Of a DNA stretch of 64,000 nt, positions 8,485 through 17,266 are shown piece by piece (the first letter of the stretch is position 1; each line of letters begins with the position of its first letter). The DNA is from Verrucomicrobium spinosum DSM 4136 = JCM 18804 (lineage in GTDB: Bacteria; Verrucomicrobiota; Verrucomicrobiia; Verrucomicrobiales; Verrucomicrobiaceae). The notes under the pieces were generated by a model that saw only the letters and a list, made by a program, of their open reading frames with translations, searched no databases and had not been told where the DNA came from. The position numbers and the translations under genes are program-made. Location: positions 2,885,105 to 2,949,104 of the forward strand of contig NZ_ABIZ01000001.1 of NCBI RefSeq assembly GCF_000172155.1. Direction: 5' to 3'.

Positions 8485-10362
8485 ATGCAACACAACGACA
8501 CGTCAAAAAGCTGGCCCCTGGCGCTCGCCGCCTTGGGGGTAGTGTATGGGGACATCGGAACCAGCCCGCTGTACGCACTGCGGGAGTGTTTGGGAGAGGG
8601 GAGATTCCTTTCGACCGATCCGGTGACGGTGCTTGGGCCTGTGTCGCTGATGCTGTGGTCCTTCATTCTGATCGTCTCAGTGAAGTATCTGCTCATGCTC
8701 ACCCGGGCGACGAACCAGGGAGAGGGCGGGGTGTTTGCTCTGCTGTCCATCCTCAAACAACCGGTGGCCGGGCTCAGTTCCAAGGCCATCTCGTGGCTGG
8801 GGCTCTTTGCCATCCTCGGGGCGGCGCTCATGTACGGGGACGGCGTGATCACGCCCGCCATTTCTGTGCTCTCGGCCGTGGAGGGGTTAAAGGAAATCGA
8901 CCCCCACTTTGAGCAGTACATTGTGCCGGTGGCGGTGGTGATCCTGCTGGGGGTGTTTTTCGTGCAAAGGCACGGCACCCATCGCATCGGGGCCAGCTTT
9001 GGCCCGGTCATGGTGGTGTGGTTTCTCGTGCTGGCCGGGACTGGGATGGTGAATGTGGTGGAGCATCCGGCGGCTCTGAAGGCTCTATCCCCACACTATG
9101 GGGTGCGCTACATCCTGGAGCATGGTCACCATGGGGTGGGCATCATGGGCTCGGTGCTGCTATGTGTGACCGGGTGTGAGGCTCTCTATGCAGACATCGG
9201 CCACTTTGGGGCCACGGCCATGCGTCGCTCCTGGTTCCTCCTGGCGGGACCGGCGCTTTCCCTGAACTATATGGGTCAGGCGGGCCTGGTGCTGGCGAAT
9301 CCGGAGGCGCACGGCAACCCTTTCTACCGCATGGTGCCCGGCGGCTGGCTGGTTCCCATGGTGATCCTGGCGACCATGGCGACCATCATCGCCTCCCAAG
9401 CGATGATCACTGGTGTCTTCTCCCTCACGCAGCAGGCGGTGCAGCTTGGCTACCTGCCGCGGCTCAAGATCAAGCACACCAACCCCGATCTTCGCGGTCA
9501 AATCTACATGCCGCAAATCAACACCCTGCTGTGCGTGGCCTGTCTGGCGCTGGTGGTGGGCTTCGAAAGCTCTGGCGCCCTCGCCGCCGCCTATGGGTTG
9601 TCCGTTTCAGCCAACATGGTGCTGAGCACCATCCTCTTTTACGCCGTAGCGGTGCGCGTCTGGAAGTGGTCGCTCTGGAAGGCTCTTGTCCCGGTGGTCG
9701 CCTTCCTGCTGCTGGAGTGCTCGTATGTGGCGGGCAGCCTGACGAAGTTGTTCCACGGGGCTTGGATGCCGGTGCTGGCCACCGTCGTGCTGTGGATCGT
9801 GATGAAAACCTGGCAGGATGGGCGGGCTATTCTCTGGCGGCTGGTCAAGCAGGGGCAATTGCCGACGGAACACCTCATCGCTGAGCTGGAGAACAACCGG
9901 ATCACTCGCGTGAAGGGGACAGGCGTTTTCATGAGTGGTACCGCTGATGGTCTGCCGCTGGTCCTGCTCCACCACCTGAAGCACAACAAAGCCCTCCATG
10001 AACGGGTGGTACTGCTGACCATCCAGTTCCATGAGGAGCCGTATGTGAAGGAAGAGAAACGGGTGTCTGCCATTGAGCTGGCTCCCAAGTTCCACCGGGT
10101 GGTGCTGCACTACGGCTTTGTGGAGTCACCAGACGTGATGCGGGACCTCTGCCATGCGTTGCAATTCAAGAAGATCCACGAAATGAGCAATATCAGCTTC
10201 TACCAGGCGAGAGAGCTTCTCCTGCCTACGGGGCGGGGGAAAATGGCCGAGTGGCGCAAGAAGCTTTTTGTCTCCCTGTCCCGCGCTGCCCGTCCGGCTA
10301 CCGGCTACTTTGACCTGCCCTCCCGGCAGGTGATTGAGCTGGGGATTCAGATGGAACTGTGA
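8485..10362 (+). CDS. kup: Kup/HAK family potassium transporter, copy 2
   Basis: The protein has 625 aa with the same architecture as the preceding gene, including GDIGTSPLYALREC, GVFFVQRHGTHRIGASFGPV and the conserved run from TIIASQAMITGVFSLTQQAV into a P-R-L-K motif. The ATG at 8485 is preferred because an upstream start at 8347 would overlap the first kup gene and add 46 non-homologous residues. Tandem arrangement and clear similarity indicate local duplication. Divergence is greatest near the N-terminus and in the C-terminal domain, so affinity or regulation may differ; that is an inference. Confidence 0.94.
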   Translation: MQHNDTSKSWPLALAALGVVYGDIGTSPLYALRECLGEGRFLSTDPVTVLGPVSLMLWSFILIVSVKYLLMLTRATNQGEGGVFALLSILKQPVAGLSSKAISWLGLFAILGAALMYGDGVITPAISVLSAVEGLKEIDPHFEQYIVPVAVVILLGVFFVQRHGTHRIGASFGPVMVVWFLVLAGTGMVNVVEHPAALKALSPHYGVRYILEHGHHGVGIMGSVLLCVTGCEALYADIGHFGATAMRRSWFLLAGPALSLNYMGQAGLVLANPEAHGNPFYRMVPGGWLVPMVILATMATIIASQAMITGVFSLTQQAVQLGYLPRLKIKHTNPDLRGQIYMPQINTLLCVACLALVVGFESSGALAAAYGLSVSANMVLSTILFYAVAVRVWKWSLWKALVPVVAFLLLECSYVAGSLTKLFHGAWMPVLATVVLWIVMKTWQDGRAILWRLVKQGQLPTEHLIAELENNRITRVKGTGVFMSGTADGLPLVLLHHLKHNKALHERVVLLTIQFHEEPYVKEEKRVSAIELAPKFHRVVLHYGFVESPDVMRDLCHALQFKKIHEMSNISFYQARELLLPTGRGKMAEWRKKLFVSLSRAARPATGYFDLPSRQVIELGIQMEL

Positions 10363-10398
10363 CAGACCCTGATGCGGGTTGAAGCCGAGACTGTTGGA

Positions 10399-10435
10399 CC
10401 GGGTCAGGTGGGGAGCACGTCTGCCCCCTGACCGG
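10399..10435. terminator. Possible hairpin after the kup pair
   Basis: CCGG-G-TCAGG at 10399-10408 pairs with CCTGACCGG at 10427-10435, with G/C runs continuing into the loop. It is followed by ATTTAAAATC and not by a clean T-run. It lies 36 bp after the second kup stop. It could end transcription on the plus strand, but the missing T-tract keeps this weak. Confidence 0.35.
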
Positions 10436-10570
10436 ATTTAAAATCAAAAATCACAATTTCAAAATTTTCCCTTCACCCCAGCGGCAGAACTCCGGCGTGA
10501 AATATTCCCTTTGCACCGGGGGTTTTCCTTCTATGTTCCGCCGCTCGCCCCAGCAACCATCACCTATTTA

Positions 10571-12109
10571 ATGAGCATTCAACGAGCGCTTCTCTCTGTA
10601 TCCGACAAGACCGGTCTTGCGGATTTTGCCAAAGGTCTGTCTTTGATGGGGGTGGAACTCCTCTCCAGCGGTGGCACGGCCAAGTTCCTGGCAGCGGAGG
10701 GCATCGAGGTGAAGGAAGTCTCTGAGTTCACCGGCTTCCCTGAGCTCTTCGACGGGCGGGTGAAGACCTTGCACCCCAAGATTCACGGTGGTCTCCTCCA
10801 GCGTCGCGATCTGCCAGAGCACAAAAAACAGGCGGAAGAGCACAACATTCCCTGCATCGATCTCGTGGTGGTGAATCTCTATCCGTTTGAAGAGACCATC
10901 TCCAAGCAAGATGTGACCTTGGAAGACGCTATTGAGAACATTGACATCGGTGGCCCCTCCATGCTGCGCTCAGCCGCCAAGAACTACCAGAGCGTGACGG
11001 TCATCACCGATCCGGCGGACTACTCGACGGTGCTCAAGGAAATGAACCACAACAAGGGGGACACGAAGCTGTCCACCCGCGAGCGTCTGGCCACCAAGGT
11101 CTTCCAGCGTACGGCTGCTTACGACGCCGCCATTGCCCGCTACTTGAACAAGGAGCAGGAGACGGCCAAGAGCTTCAACCTCAGCCTGCCACTCTACAGC
11201 GAGCTGCGCTACGGTGACAACCCGCACCAGGAAGCCGCTCTATACGGCAACTTCGGCGACTATTTCGTGAAGCTGCACGGCAAAGAACTTAGCTACACGA
11301 ACGTGCTCGACATCGAGAGCGCGGCGGGGATTGCCCTTGAGTTCCGTCGTCCTACGGTGGCCATCCTCAAGCACACCAATCCGTGTGGCGTAGGCTGTGC
11401 GGACGGGGACCTGCGCGAAGCGTGGGAAAAGGCTTTCGAAACCGACAAGCAGGCGCCATTTGGCGGCGTGATCGTCACGAACCGTCCCATGACCCTTGGC
11501 CTTGCCAAGATCATCGGAGAGATCTTCACCGACGTGATCATCGCTCCTGACTACGAGGCGGATGCCCGCGCCCTGCTTCAGAAGAAGAAAAATCTGCGCC
11601 TCATCCAGATGCTGCCGAACGTGGCGGAAGCCCTGGCTCAACCAGTGCTGCGCTCCGCTCCCGGCGGACTCATGGTGATGGACAGTGATCCCAAGGCCCT
11701 CGGTCTCGACAATATCGAAAGCAAGGTCAAGACCAAGCGTCCTCCGACGACAGAGGAGATCGAAGCCATGCGCTTTGCCTGGCGCGTGGTGAAGCATGTG
11801 AAATCCAACGCCATCGTCTTCGCTTCCAGCGACCGGACCCTCGGTATCGGTGCCGGCCAGATGAGCCGGGTGGACTCCTGCCGCATTGCGGTGTGGAAGG
11901 CCAAGGAAGCGGGCTTGTCCCTTCAGGGCAGTGCCGTGGGCAGCGATGCCATGTTCCCCTTCGCCGATGGGCTCATCGCCTGTGCGGACGCCGGTGCCAC
12001 CTGTGCGATCCAGCCGGGCGGATCCATGCGGGATGAAGAAGTCATCGCCGCTGCCAACGAGCGGGAAATGGCAATGGTCTTCACCGGTTCACGGCATTTT
12101 AAACACTAG
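10571..12109 (+). CDS. purH: Bifunctional AICAR transformylase/IMP cyclohydrolase
   Basis: PurH carries out the last two steps of IMP synthesis: formyl transfer from 10-formyl-THF to AICAR, then ring closure. At 512 aa it matches the usual length. The N-terminal cyclohydrolase (MGS-like) domain shows [19 protein letters not shown] and [15 protein letters not shown]. The C-terminal transformylase domain shows [26 protein letters not shown] and FGGVIVTN. The ATG at 10571 gives the standard N-terminus. The frame extends upstream to 10511 but that part is AT-rich spacer. It is a single gene with no other purine genes nearby. Confidence 0.96.
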   Translation: MSIQRALLSVSDKTGLADFAKGLSLMGVELLSSGGTAKFLAAEGIEVKEVSEFTGFPELFDGRVKTLHPKIHGGLLQRRDLPEHKKQAEEHNIPCIDLVVVNLYPFEETISKQDVTLEDAIENIDIGGPSMLRSAAKNYQSVTVITDPADYSTVLKEMNHNKGDTKLSTRERLATKVFQRTAAYDAAIARYLNKEQETAKSFNLSLPLYSELRYGDNPHQEAALYGNFGDYFVKLHGKELSYTNVLDIESAAGIALEFRRPTVAILKHTNPCGVGCADGDLREAWEKAFETDKQAPFGGVIVTNRPMTLGLAKIIGEIFTDVIIAPDYEADARALLQKKKNLRLIQMLPNVAEALAQPVLRSAPGGLMVMDSDPKALGLDNIESKVKTKRPPTTEEIEAMRFAWRVVKHVKSNAIVFASSDRTLGIGAGQMSRVDSCRIAVWKAKEAGLSLQGSAVGSDAMFPFADGLIACADAGATCAIQPGGSMRDEEVIAAANEREMAMVFTGSRHFKH

Positions 12110-12237
12110 GGGCAGAAAAGTTATGAGTTGAGCGTCAGGAGTTAGGAGAGGGGACATCTCCTCCTGACTCCATAATGACAGACGGTACGACGGCGTGACT
12201 CATAATTCCTTCCTCATAACACCTACCTCCTGTATTC

Positions 12238-12984
12238 ATGCTCTCCCTCGGTGTTAACATCGATCACGTGGCGACGCTGCGTCAGGCGCGGTATGCCACC
12301 ATGCTGGATTCACCCAATGCCGAGCCCGTGCTGCTGGAAGCCGCGCGGGAGTCGGAGGCAGCGGGGGCTCATTCCATCACGGTGCATCTGCGGGCGGATC
12401 GTCGGCACATCCAGGATGCGGATGTCTGGCTGCTGAAGCGTGAGCTGAAGGTGAAGCTGAATCTGGAGATGGGCAACACGCCGGAAATTCTGGACATTGC
12501 CCTGGAGGTGAAGCCTGACTTCGCCTGCCTCGTGCCGGAGAACCGCCAGGAGATCACCACCGAAGGCGGTCTGGATGTGCCAGGGTACGCCAAGTCCCTC
12601 AAGGCAACTACCACCCGGCTCAAGGAGAACGGCACCCTGGTCAGTTTCTTCGTGGATCCCGTGCTGGATCACATCTATGCCGCGGCCGACTGCGGGGCAA
12701 ACATGGTGGAGCTGCACACCGGCACCTTTGCCAACGCCACCGGGGAAGCCCGTGCGGTGGAGGTTTCCCGTCTGGTGGCGGCTGCCGCGCTGGCCAGGGA
12801 TCTCGGGCTACAGGTCAACGCCGGCCATGGGTTGACGACGCGCAATCTGCCCGACCTCTTCACAGTTCCGCATCTGGCGGAGCTCAACATTGGGCACAGC
12901 CTCGTGGCCCGTGCCATCACCGTGGGCTTGCGCAGGGCTGTGGAAGAAATGCTGGAAGTGATGGCTGCCTACGGGAAGCATTGA
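12238..12984 (+). CDS. pdxJ: Pyridoxine 5'-phosphate synthase
   Basis: PdxJ condenses 3-amino-2-oxopropyl phosphate with deoxyxylulose 5-phosphate in the DXP-dependent vitamin B6 pathway. The 248-aa protein begins with the family signature LGVNIDHVATLRQAR. Other expected parts are present: ITVHLRADRRHIQDADV, KLNLEMGNTPEILDIAL, CLVPENRQEITTEGGLDV and VNAGHGLTTRN. It is followed 19 bp later by acpS, a common bacterial pairing, so the two are probably cotranscribed. Confidence 0.97.
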   Translation: MLSLGVNIDHVATLRQARYATMLDSPNAEPVLLEAARESEAAGAHSITVHLRADRRHIQDADVWLLKRELKVKLNLEMGNTPEILDIALEVKPDFACLVPENRQEITTEGGLDVPGYAKSLKATTTRLKENGTLVSFFVDPVLDHIYAAADCGANMVELHTGTFANATGEARAVEVSRLVAAAALARDLGLQVNAGHGLTTRNLPDLFTVPHLAELNIGHSLVARAITVGLRRAVEEMLEVMAAYGKH

Positions 12985-13003
12985 TCACGTTAAACTTTAC
13001 TGG

Positions 13004-13387
13004 ATGACACCCTTTTCCACCGGCCTGGACCTGGTCGAGGTGCCCCGCATCCGGGCGCTGCTGGCGAAGCACGGCAATCGGTTTAAGGAAAGAACGTTCA
13101 CCGCCGGCGAGATTGCCTACTGCGATGCCTGCGCGGATCCCGCCATCCACTATGCCGCCCGTTTTGCGGCCAAGGAGGCTGTGGCCAAGGCGCTGGGAAC
13201 AGGCTTTGCCGATGGGGTGAGCTGGCAGGATATCGAGGTTCTGAGGGACGGGCGGGGGTGTCCATCGATTGAGCTGCATGGTGGAGCCGTGCATGTGGCG
13301 GAGTTGTCCGGGATCAAGAAGGTATTGCTGAGCCTCACCCACACCAAGGAGATGGCTGCGGCCAGTGTGGTGGCCTGTTCAAGCTGA
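13004..13387 (+). CDS. acpS: Holo-[acyl-carrier-protein] synthase
   Basis: AcpS transfers phosphopantetheine from CoA to a serine of apo-ACP. The 127-aa protein has the Mg-binding start TGLDLVEVPRI and the central helix RFAAKEAVAKALGTG, both diagnostic. The C-terminus (LSLTHTKEMAAASVV) matches the usual LSISH-type segment with Thr in place of Ser. It lies directly after pdxJ on the same strand with a 19-bp gap. Confidence 0.96.
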   Translation: MTPFSTGLDLVEVPRIRALLAKHGNRFKERTFTAGEIAYCDACADPAIHYAARFAAKEAVAKALGTGFADGVSWQDIEVLRDGRGCPSIELHGGAVHVAELSGIKKVLLSLTHTKEMAAASVVACSS

Positions 13388-13504
13388 GCCTGGTGGTCTT
13401 CGAGGTTCATAGCCGAGTGAAGTCTGCTGGGTGAATTCACTTATGGTGTGGAGAAACAAGGGGCGGGTGCCAATTGATGGCCCGGTTTTCAGCCTCAAGA
13501 ATCG

Positions 13505-14770
13505 ATGGGTCTGTGTGTGATTTCTCATTTGCCCTCCCGGGGAGAACGGCAAGAATGGGCGATGCTCCCTCGCGAAGACATTGATCAACTGGCTGCGGAT
13601 ACAGTCCAGCGGGCGCCCCATGAGGCTGCCGAACTCCTCACCGGCCACAAGGACGAGGACGTGATCGCGGTGTTGGAGCTGGTGAACCCATTGGTCTGTC
13701 AGCAGATCCTGCGTGAACTGGATGATCGCCGTCGGTCGGAACTGCTGGCTTCTGCACCTGTGGAAAAGGCCCGGCAGTGGATGCGGAACCAGGAGTACCC
13801 AGAGGACAGCGTGGGCTGGCTCATGGAACCTCCCGTGGCGGTGTTCCGCGCGCACATGACGGTGCGCGAGACCATCGAGGCCATGCGGAAGCTCACCAAG
13901 AAGGCCTTCATCACCTATGGCTATGTGACCGATGGCCACAATAAACTTATTGGGGTGCTGGTCTTCCGTGACCTCATGCTGGCCGAGGCGGACAAGAAGC
14001 TGAGTGAGGTGATGTACACCAATCTCTTCTGGCTCAACCCCCAGATGGCGTTGACCGACGCCATGAAGAGCACCCTGAACCGGCACTTCCCAGTTTATCC
14101 GGTCTGCGACGAGGATGGGCACCTGATGGGCCTCGTGCGCGGGCAGGCTATTTTCGAGGCCCGTGCCATGGAGCTCTCCGCCCAGCCGGGTACCATGGTG
14201 GGGGTGAATGAGGAGGAACGTCTCTCCACTCCCATGCCGCGCAGCCTCTGGATGCGCCACCCTTGGCTCCAGTTCAACCTCCTCACCGCCTTCATCGCCG
14301 CCGCGGTTGTTGGCGTGTTCCAGAAGACCTTAGACGAGATCGTGATTCTCGCCGCGTTTCTCCCGGTGCTCGCTGGTCAGAGTGGCAACACAGGCTGTCA
14401 GGCCCTGGCGGTGTGCCTGCGTGGCCTGACGCTGGGTGACCTCAAGCCCGGTGATGAAAAAATCCTCTTTGCCAAAGAAGGCGTTCTGGGACTCCTGAAC
14501 GGCGCGCTGGTCGGCGTGGTCGCCGGGGTGGGCATGTACGTCTTTGCCCGCATGCAGGGCAACGAACACGCCTTCATGCTGGGCGTGGTCGTGTGGATCT
14601 CCATGATCGCAAGTTGCGTCATCAGCGGATTGTCCGGGGCGTTGATTCCGCTCACGCTTCGTCGTTTCGGGGCCGATCCTGCCACCGCGTCCAGCATCTT
14701 CCTGACTACCGCGACTGATGTCGTGAGCATGGGGACCTTCTTGGGGTTGGCGACGTGGTTGATTCGGTAG
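13505..14770 (+). CDS. mgtE: MgtE-type magnesium transporter
   Basis: The protein has 421 aa with the MgtE order: an N-terminal cytosolic helical domain (about 25-120, VNPLVCQQILRELDDRRRSELL), two CBS domains (about 120-245) and a C-terminal membrane domain of about five segments (about 265-421) with the conserved pore segment AAFLPVLAGQSGNTGCQ. Mg2+ bound between the domains normally closes the channel. The start is uncertain: the ATG at 13562 (MLPREDIDQ) would shorten it by 19 residues and fits homology at least as well. No Mg2+-sensing leader was recognised upstream. Confidence 0.93.
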   Translation: MGLCVISHLPSRGERQEWAMLPREDIDQLAADTVQRAPHEAAELLTGHKDEDVIAVLELVNPLVCQQILRELDDRRRSELLASAPVEKARQWMRNQEYPEDSVGWLMEPPVAVFRAHMTVRETIEAMRKLTKKAFITYGYVTDGHNKLIGVLVFRDLMLAEADKKLSEVMYTNLFWLNPQMALTDAMKSTLNRHFPVYPVCDEDGHLMGLVRGQAIFEARAMELSAQPGTMVGVNEEERLSTPMPRSLWMRHPWLQFNLLTAFIAAAVVGVFQKTLDEIVILAAFLPVLAGQSGNTGCQALAVCLRGLTLGDLKPGDEKILFAKEGVLGLLNGALVGVVAGVGMYVFARMQGNEHAFMLGVVVWISMIASCVISGLSGALIPLTLRRFGADPATASSIFLTTATDVVSMGTFLGLATWLIR

Positions 14771-14921
14771 GGGGGGACGTTAGGGGTTAAGGGTTAGAAG
14801 TTGGATGTTCTGAGCCGTGGGAGACTGTCTCGTTACGACTGAGGGGATCTGGCGGTGTAGTCCGACGGTCTCCGACGGTCAGGCAGCGGAGGGATTGCAC
14901 GTGAAATACCAGGTGGCGCGG

Positions 14922-14980
14922 CCACCAAACAAAGAGGGCGGCCGGAGCCGCCCTCTGGGGATTTGGTGGGGTGTTTTTTA
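14922..14980 (+). terminator. Rho-independent terminator
   Basis: A perfect 10-bp stem AGAGGGCGGC/GCCGCCCTCT (14933-14942 and 14947-14956) has loop CGGA and an outer clamp CCACCAAA/TTTGGTGG (14922-14929 and 14962-14969). A T-run (TTTTTT at 14973-14978) follows. The orientation fits termination of plus-strand transcripts from mgtE, 150 bp upstream. In the other direction the T-run is missing. Confidence 0.75.
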
Positions 14981-15032
14981 TTGGGGAGGAGTGGCCATTG
15001 GGGTTCAGTATCCACTCACAGGGGGCAGGGGC

Positions 15033-15353
15033 TCAGGCACTGGTGGGCGCCGGAGTGCAATGAAGCGACCGACGCTGCGACAAAGCGCGTGGCACGGAAA
15101 AGCCGAGGGCATTCGCCAGGCCGATGCCATAGGAGGGATCGGTCCGAAAGAGGTCACAAATTTGTCGAAGCTGTACCTCGCGCGGCAGCTCTCCCATGAG
15201 TCGGGCAATGTTGCCGAAGAGACGCTTCTGAAGATCCGCCGTCATGAACCGGAAAAGATGACCGGGCTGGCTGAATACTTCATTCTCCCCGACGGCAGCT
15301 ACCGTCGCGGACTTCGGCAGGGGAGCGAACTTGAGTGCAAGAGTGGGTGACAT
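15033..15353 (-). pseudogene. Catalase remnant (C-terminal catalase-related domain only)
   Basis: This 106-aa frame starts with ATG. From about residue 26 it matches the C-terminal catalase-related (immune-responsive) domain of monofunctional haem catalases: FSQPGHLFRFM, then QKRLFGNIARLMGELPREVQ, LRQICDLFRTDPSYGIGLAN. The whole haem-binding barrel (about 400 residues, with catalytic His, Asn and proximal Tyr) is missing. There is no room for it, because oxyR begins 93 bp upstream in the opposite direction. Residues 15-25 (ATVAAVGENEV) faintly recall the catalase N-terminus, so an internal deletion joining the two ends is possible. It cannot be an active catalase; whether the short protein is made is unknown. 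Confidence 0.72.
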
Positions 15354-15400
15354 GACGGGAAGATCTTGTCGTTGAATAACCCATTCTTGTTCAGAACTTG

Positions 15401-15437
15401 CTATAGTTAAAATACTATGTTCCTATTGCGACTATAG
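15401..15437. promoter_or_regulatory. Candidate OxyR/LysR operator
   Basis: The divergent spacer holds CTATAG at 15401-15406, CTAT at 15415-15418, CTAT at 15423-15426 and CTATAG at 15432-15437. These ATAG/CTAT words are the elements of the OxyR consensus, although the spacing differs from the classic four-word ATAG-N7-CTAT array. CTATTGCGACTATAG also fits the general LysR T-N11-A box. Position between the catalase remnant and oxyR suggests autoregulation and former control of the catalase; this is inferred. Confidence 0.5.
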
Positions 15438-15446
15438 ATACAGCCT

Positions 15447-16319
15447 ATGGAATTGCATCAGCTCCGTTACATGGTGGCCGTGGCACGGACCGGAAATTTT
15501 AGCCGGGCGGCGCAAACCTGCCATGTGTCCCAACCCTCTCTGAGCCAGCAGATTCAGAAGCTGGAGGATGAGCTGGGCGAGCGGCTTTTTGACAGGTTGC
15601 GCCGACATGCCAAGCTGACCCAGGCAGGTGAGCGGTTCCTGCCCAGGGCGGTGCGAATTTTGGAGGAGATGGATGCCGCGACCCGGGAAGCGCGGGCTGC
15701 CAACGATCTGGATCAGGGCCGGATCACGGTGGGCGTGCTGCCCACCATCGCTCCCTATTTATTGCCAAAGCTCATCGCTGCCTTCAGCGCGAAGTATCCT
15801 GGTGTGCAGGTCGTCGTGCATGAAGACACCACGGCCCGTCTCCGGGAGCTGACCGCCGCCTGTGAGGTGGATATCGCGATTGCCAGCCTGCCGCTGCAGG
15901 ATGAGCGGTTTGAGGTGCGGGAGCTGTTTGACGAGGAGCTGCTGCTGGCCCTTCCGAACAACCACCGCCTGGTGGACCAAAAGAAGATCATTCCAGAGGA
16001 CTTGCTGGAGGAGAAATTCATCCTCATGAAGGAAGGGCATTGCCTGGGCGATCAGGTTTTGCACTTCTGCCATCGCCAGGATTTTCACCCTCAAGTGAGC
16101 TGTCGAAGCGCGCAAATGGAGACGGTGCAGTCGCTGGTCCAGTCCGGCATGGGCATCACCCTTGTGCCCAGGATGGCGCTACAGGAGGATAGATCCGTGA
16201 AGCCGGTGTATCGCTCCTTAAGTGACCCCTCGCCAAAGCGCACCATTGTGGCCTTCTGGCCCAGACAGCGCCCTCTGGGAAAGGCGGCGGCCGCCTGGCT
16301 GAAGTTGATGGAGGAGTGA
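15447..16319 (+). CDS. oxyR: OxyR-type hydrogen-peroxide-sensing LysR regulator
   Basis: The protein has 290 aa. The winged HTH occupies about residues 1-60 (MELHQLRYMVAVARTGNFSR, then SQPSLSQQIQKLEDELGERL) and the LysR substrate-binding domain follows. The decisive feature is the redox loop GHCLGDQVLHFC, whose two cysteines fall at positions 199 and 208, the same numbers as the disulfide-forming pair of E. coli OxyR. It should sense H2O2 and activate peroxide defence genes. Divergently next to it lies only a fragment of a catalase. The gene ends 12 bp from the convergent cupin gene. Confidence 0.92.
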   Translation: MELHQLRYMVAVARTGNFSRAAQTCHVSQPSLSQQIQKLEDELGERLFDRLRRHAKLTQAGERFLPRAVRILEEMDAATREARAANDLDQGRITVGVLPTIAPYLLPKLIAAFSAKYPGVQVVVHEDTTARLRELTAACEVDIAIASLPLQDERFEVRELFDEELLLALPNNHRLVDQKKIIPEDLLEEKFILMKEGHCLGDQVLHFCHRQDFHPQVSCRSAQMETVQSLVQSGMGITLVPRMALQEDRSVKPVYRSLSDPSPKRTIVAFWPRQRPLGKAAAAWLKLMEE

Positions 16320-16331
16320 GGGGGGCGCTGG

Positions 16332-16856
16332 TTATTCCTCGCCCCGGTAATAGTCGTCGTCTTCACCCCGCACCATGCGGCGCTCCGGGGATCGGACCAG
16401 CCATTTGTTGCTGTCCGGATAGTGGCACGATTCGCCGATCGGATTGTCCGCCACCACGTAGATCAGGAGGTCGGTATCTCCATTGTTGATGAGTTGGTGA
16501 GGCTCACCCGGCTTGAAGACAAAGGCATCGCCCGATTCAACGGGCTCGATCCCTGCCTCGTGACGTACGGTGCCGACGCCGGAGATCACGTGGTAAAATT
16601 CCCACTGGGCACTGTGAGAATGATAGGGGTACGGTGTGGCTCCAGGCGGAATGCGCAGGATCTCCACATCGAATGGGTGCCGAGTGAGTAGATCTGTGGA
16701 CTGGGCATCCCGTCCCAGGGCGATGGAAAGTGATTTGCTGGAGCCGAGGAACCGGCCTTTGGGAGCGGAGGAATGGCGCGTGGAATACGACGCCCGTAGT
16801 GAACGATCATTGCTCCGAGGAAGGGTGCGAGCCGCAGTTGCGCCAGACCGCCACAA
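16332..16856 (-). CDS. Cupin domain protein
   Basis: A single cupin domain occupies the C-terminal two thirds of this protein. Motif 1 is PYPYHSHSAQWEFYHVISG with the His-X-His and Glu metal ligands; motif 2 is GDAFVFKPGEPHQLIN with the third His. Such small cupins bind a metal and act as isomerases, dioxygenases or sugar epimerases; the substrate cannot be read here. The longest frame starts with TTG and the first 40 residues look non-homologous, so the true start is probably internal and is not resolved. It is convergent with oxyR. Confidence 0.8.
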   Translation of the reverse strand: MWRSGATAARTLPRSNDRSLRASYSTRHSSAPKGRFLGSSKSLSIALGRDAQSTDLLTRHPFDVEILRIPPGATPYPYHSHSAQWEFYHVISGVGTVRHEAGIEPVESGDAFVFKPGEPHQLINNGDTDLLIYVVADNPIGESCHYPDSNKWLVRSPERRMVRGEDDDYYRGEE

Positions 16857-17026
16857 CTCCTTCGAGGTAGTCTCTCATCTCACCCATACCCAACGTAGCA
16901 TCGCTCAAGGCTCGTCAAAGTTGGGCTTGTAGCAGTATCCTCTTCAAGGAAGAGCTTCGCCTGATGTGAAGGGGGGACGCTGAAAGGCAATCTGACGATC
17001 AAGCCCCCATGGACTTTCAACACGTG

Positions 17027-17213
17027 ATCCCGACTTGTCGGGATTTTGGGAGTGCGGCGAGAATCGCCGCTTTGGGGAGTCCTGTGTAGGTGGAAATGCC
17101 GGATGAAGGGAGCGGAGGATGTGGGCTTCGGTGGGGAACGAAGGGTTCAAGTAAATCACAAGGCCCGGCGAAGGCGGTGATTCTCACCGCAGTCCCAAAA
17201 GCGCTGCGCGCTC
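17027..17213. repeat. Palindromic repeat element, copy A
   Basis: A core of about 157 bp (17044-17200) is bounded by inverted arms. The left arm is TTTGGGAGTGCGGCGAGAAT followed by CGCCGC; the right arm is GCGGTGATTCTCACCGC followed by AGTCCCAAAA. Outside each arm sits a short hairpin: ATCCCGACTTGTCGGGAT at 17027-17044, and AGCGCTGCGCGCT after the right arm. The same architecture occurs at 63169-63355 with the arms and the word GGAGTCCTGTGT conserved but different outer hairpins. No protein is encoded. Confidence 0.8.
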
Positions 17214-17266
17214 AGGCGGAGGAGGCGGTGAGGGGGCTTGGGGCCTTTGATCGGCTTGCGATGCTT

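Noticed and set aside
13388-13504. Mg2+ riboswitch (M-box) before mgtE
   Set aside because: The spacer is short and lacks the expected conserved helices.
14817-15350. Plus-strand frame of 177 codons between mgtE and oxyR
   Set aside because: It runs through a strong terminator hairpin and opposite the catalase-like frame, and its translation has no protein-like pattern.
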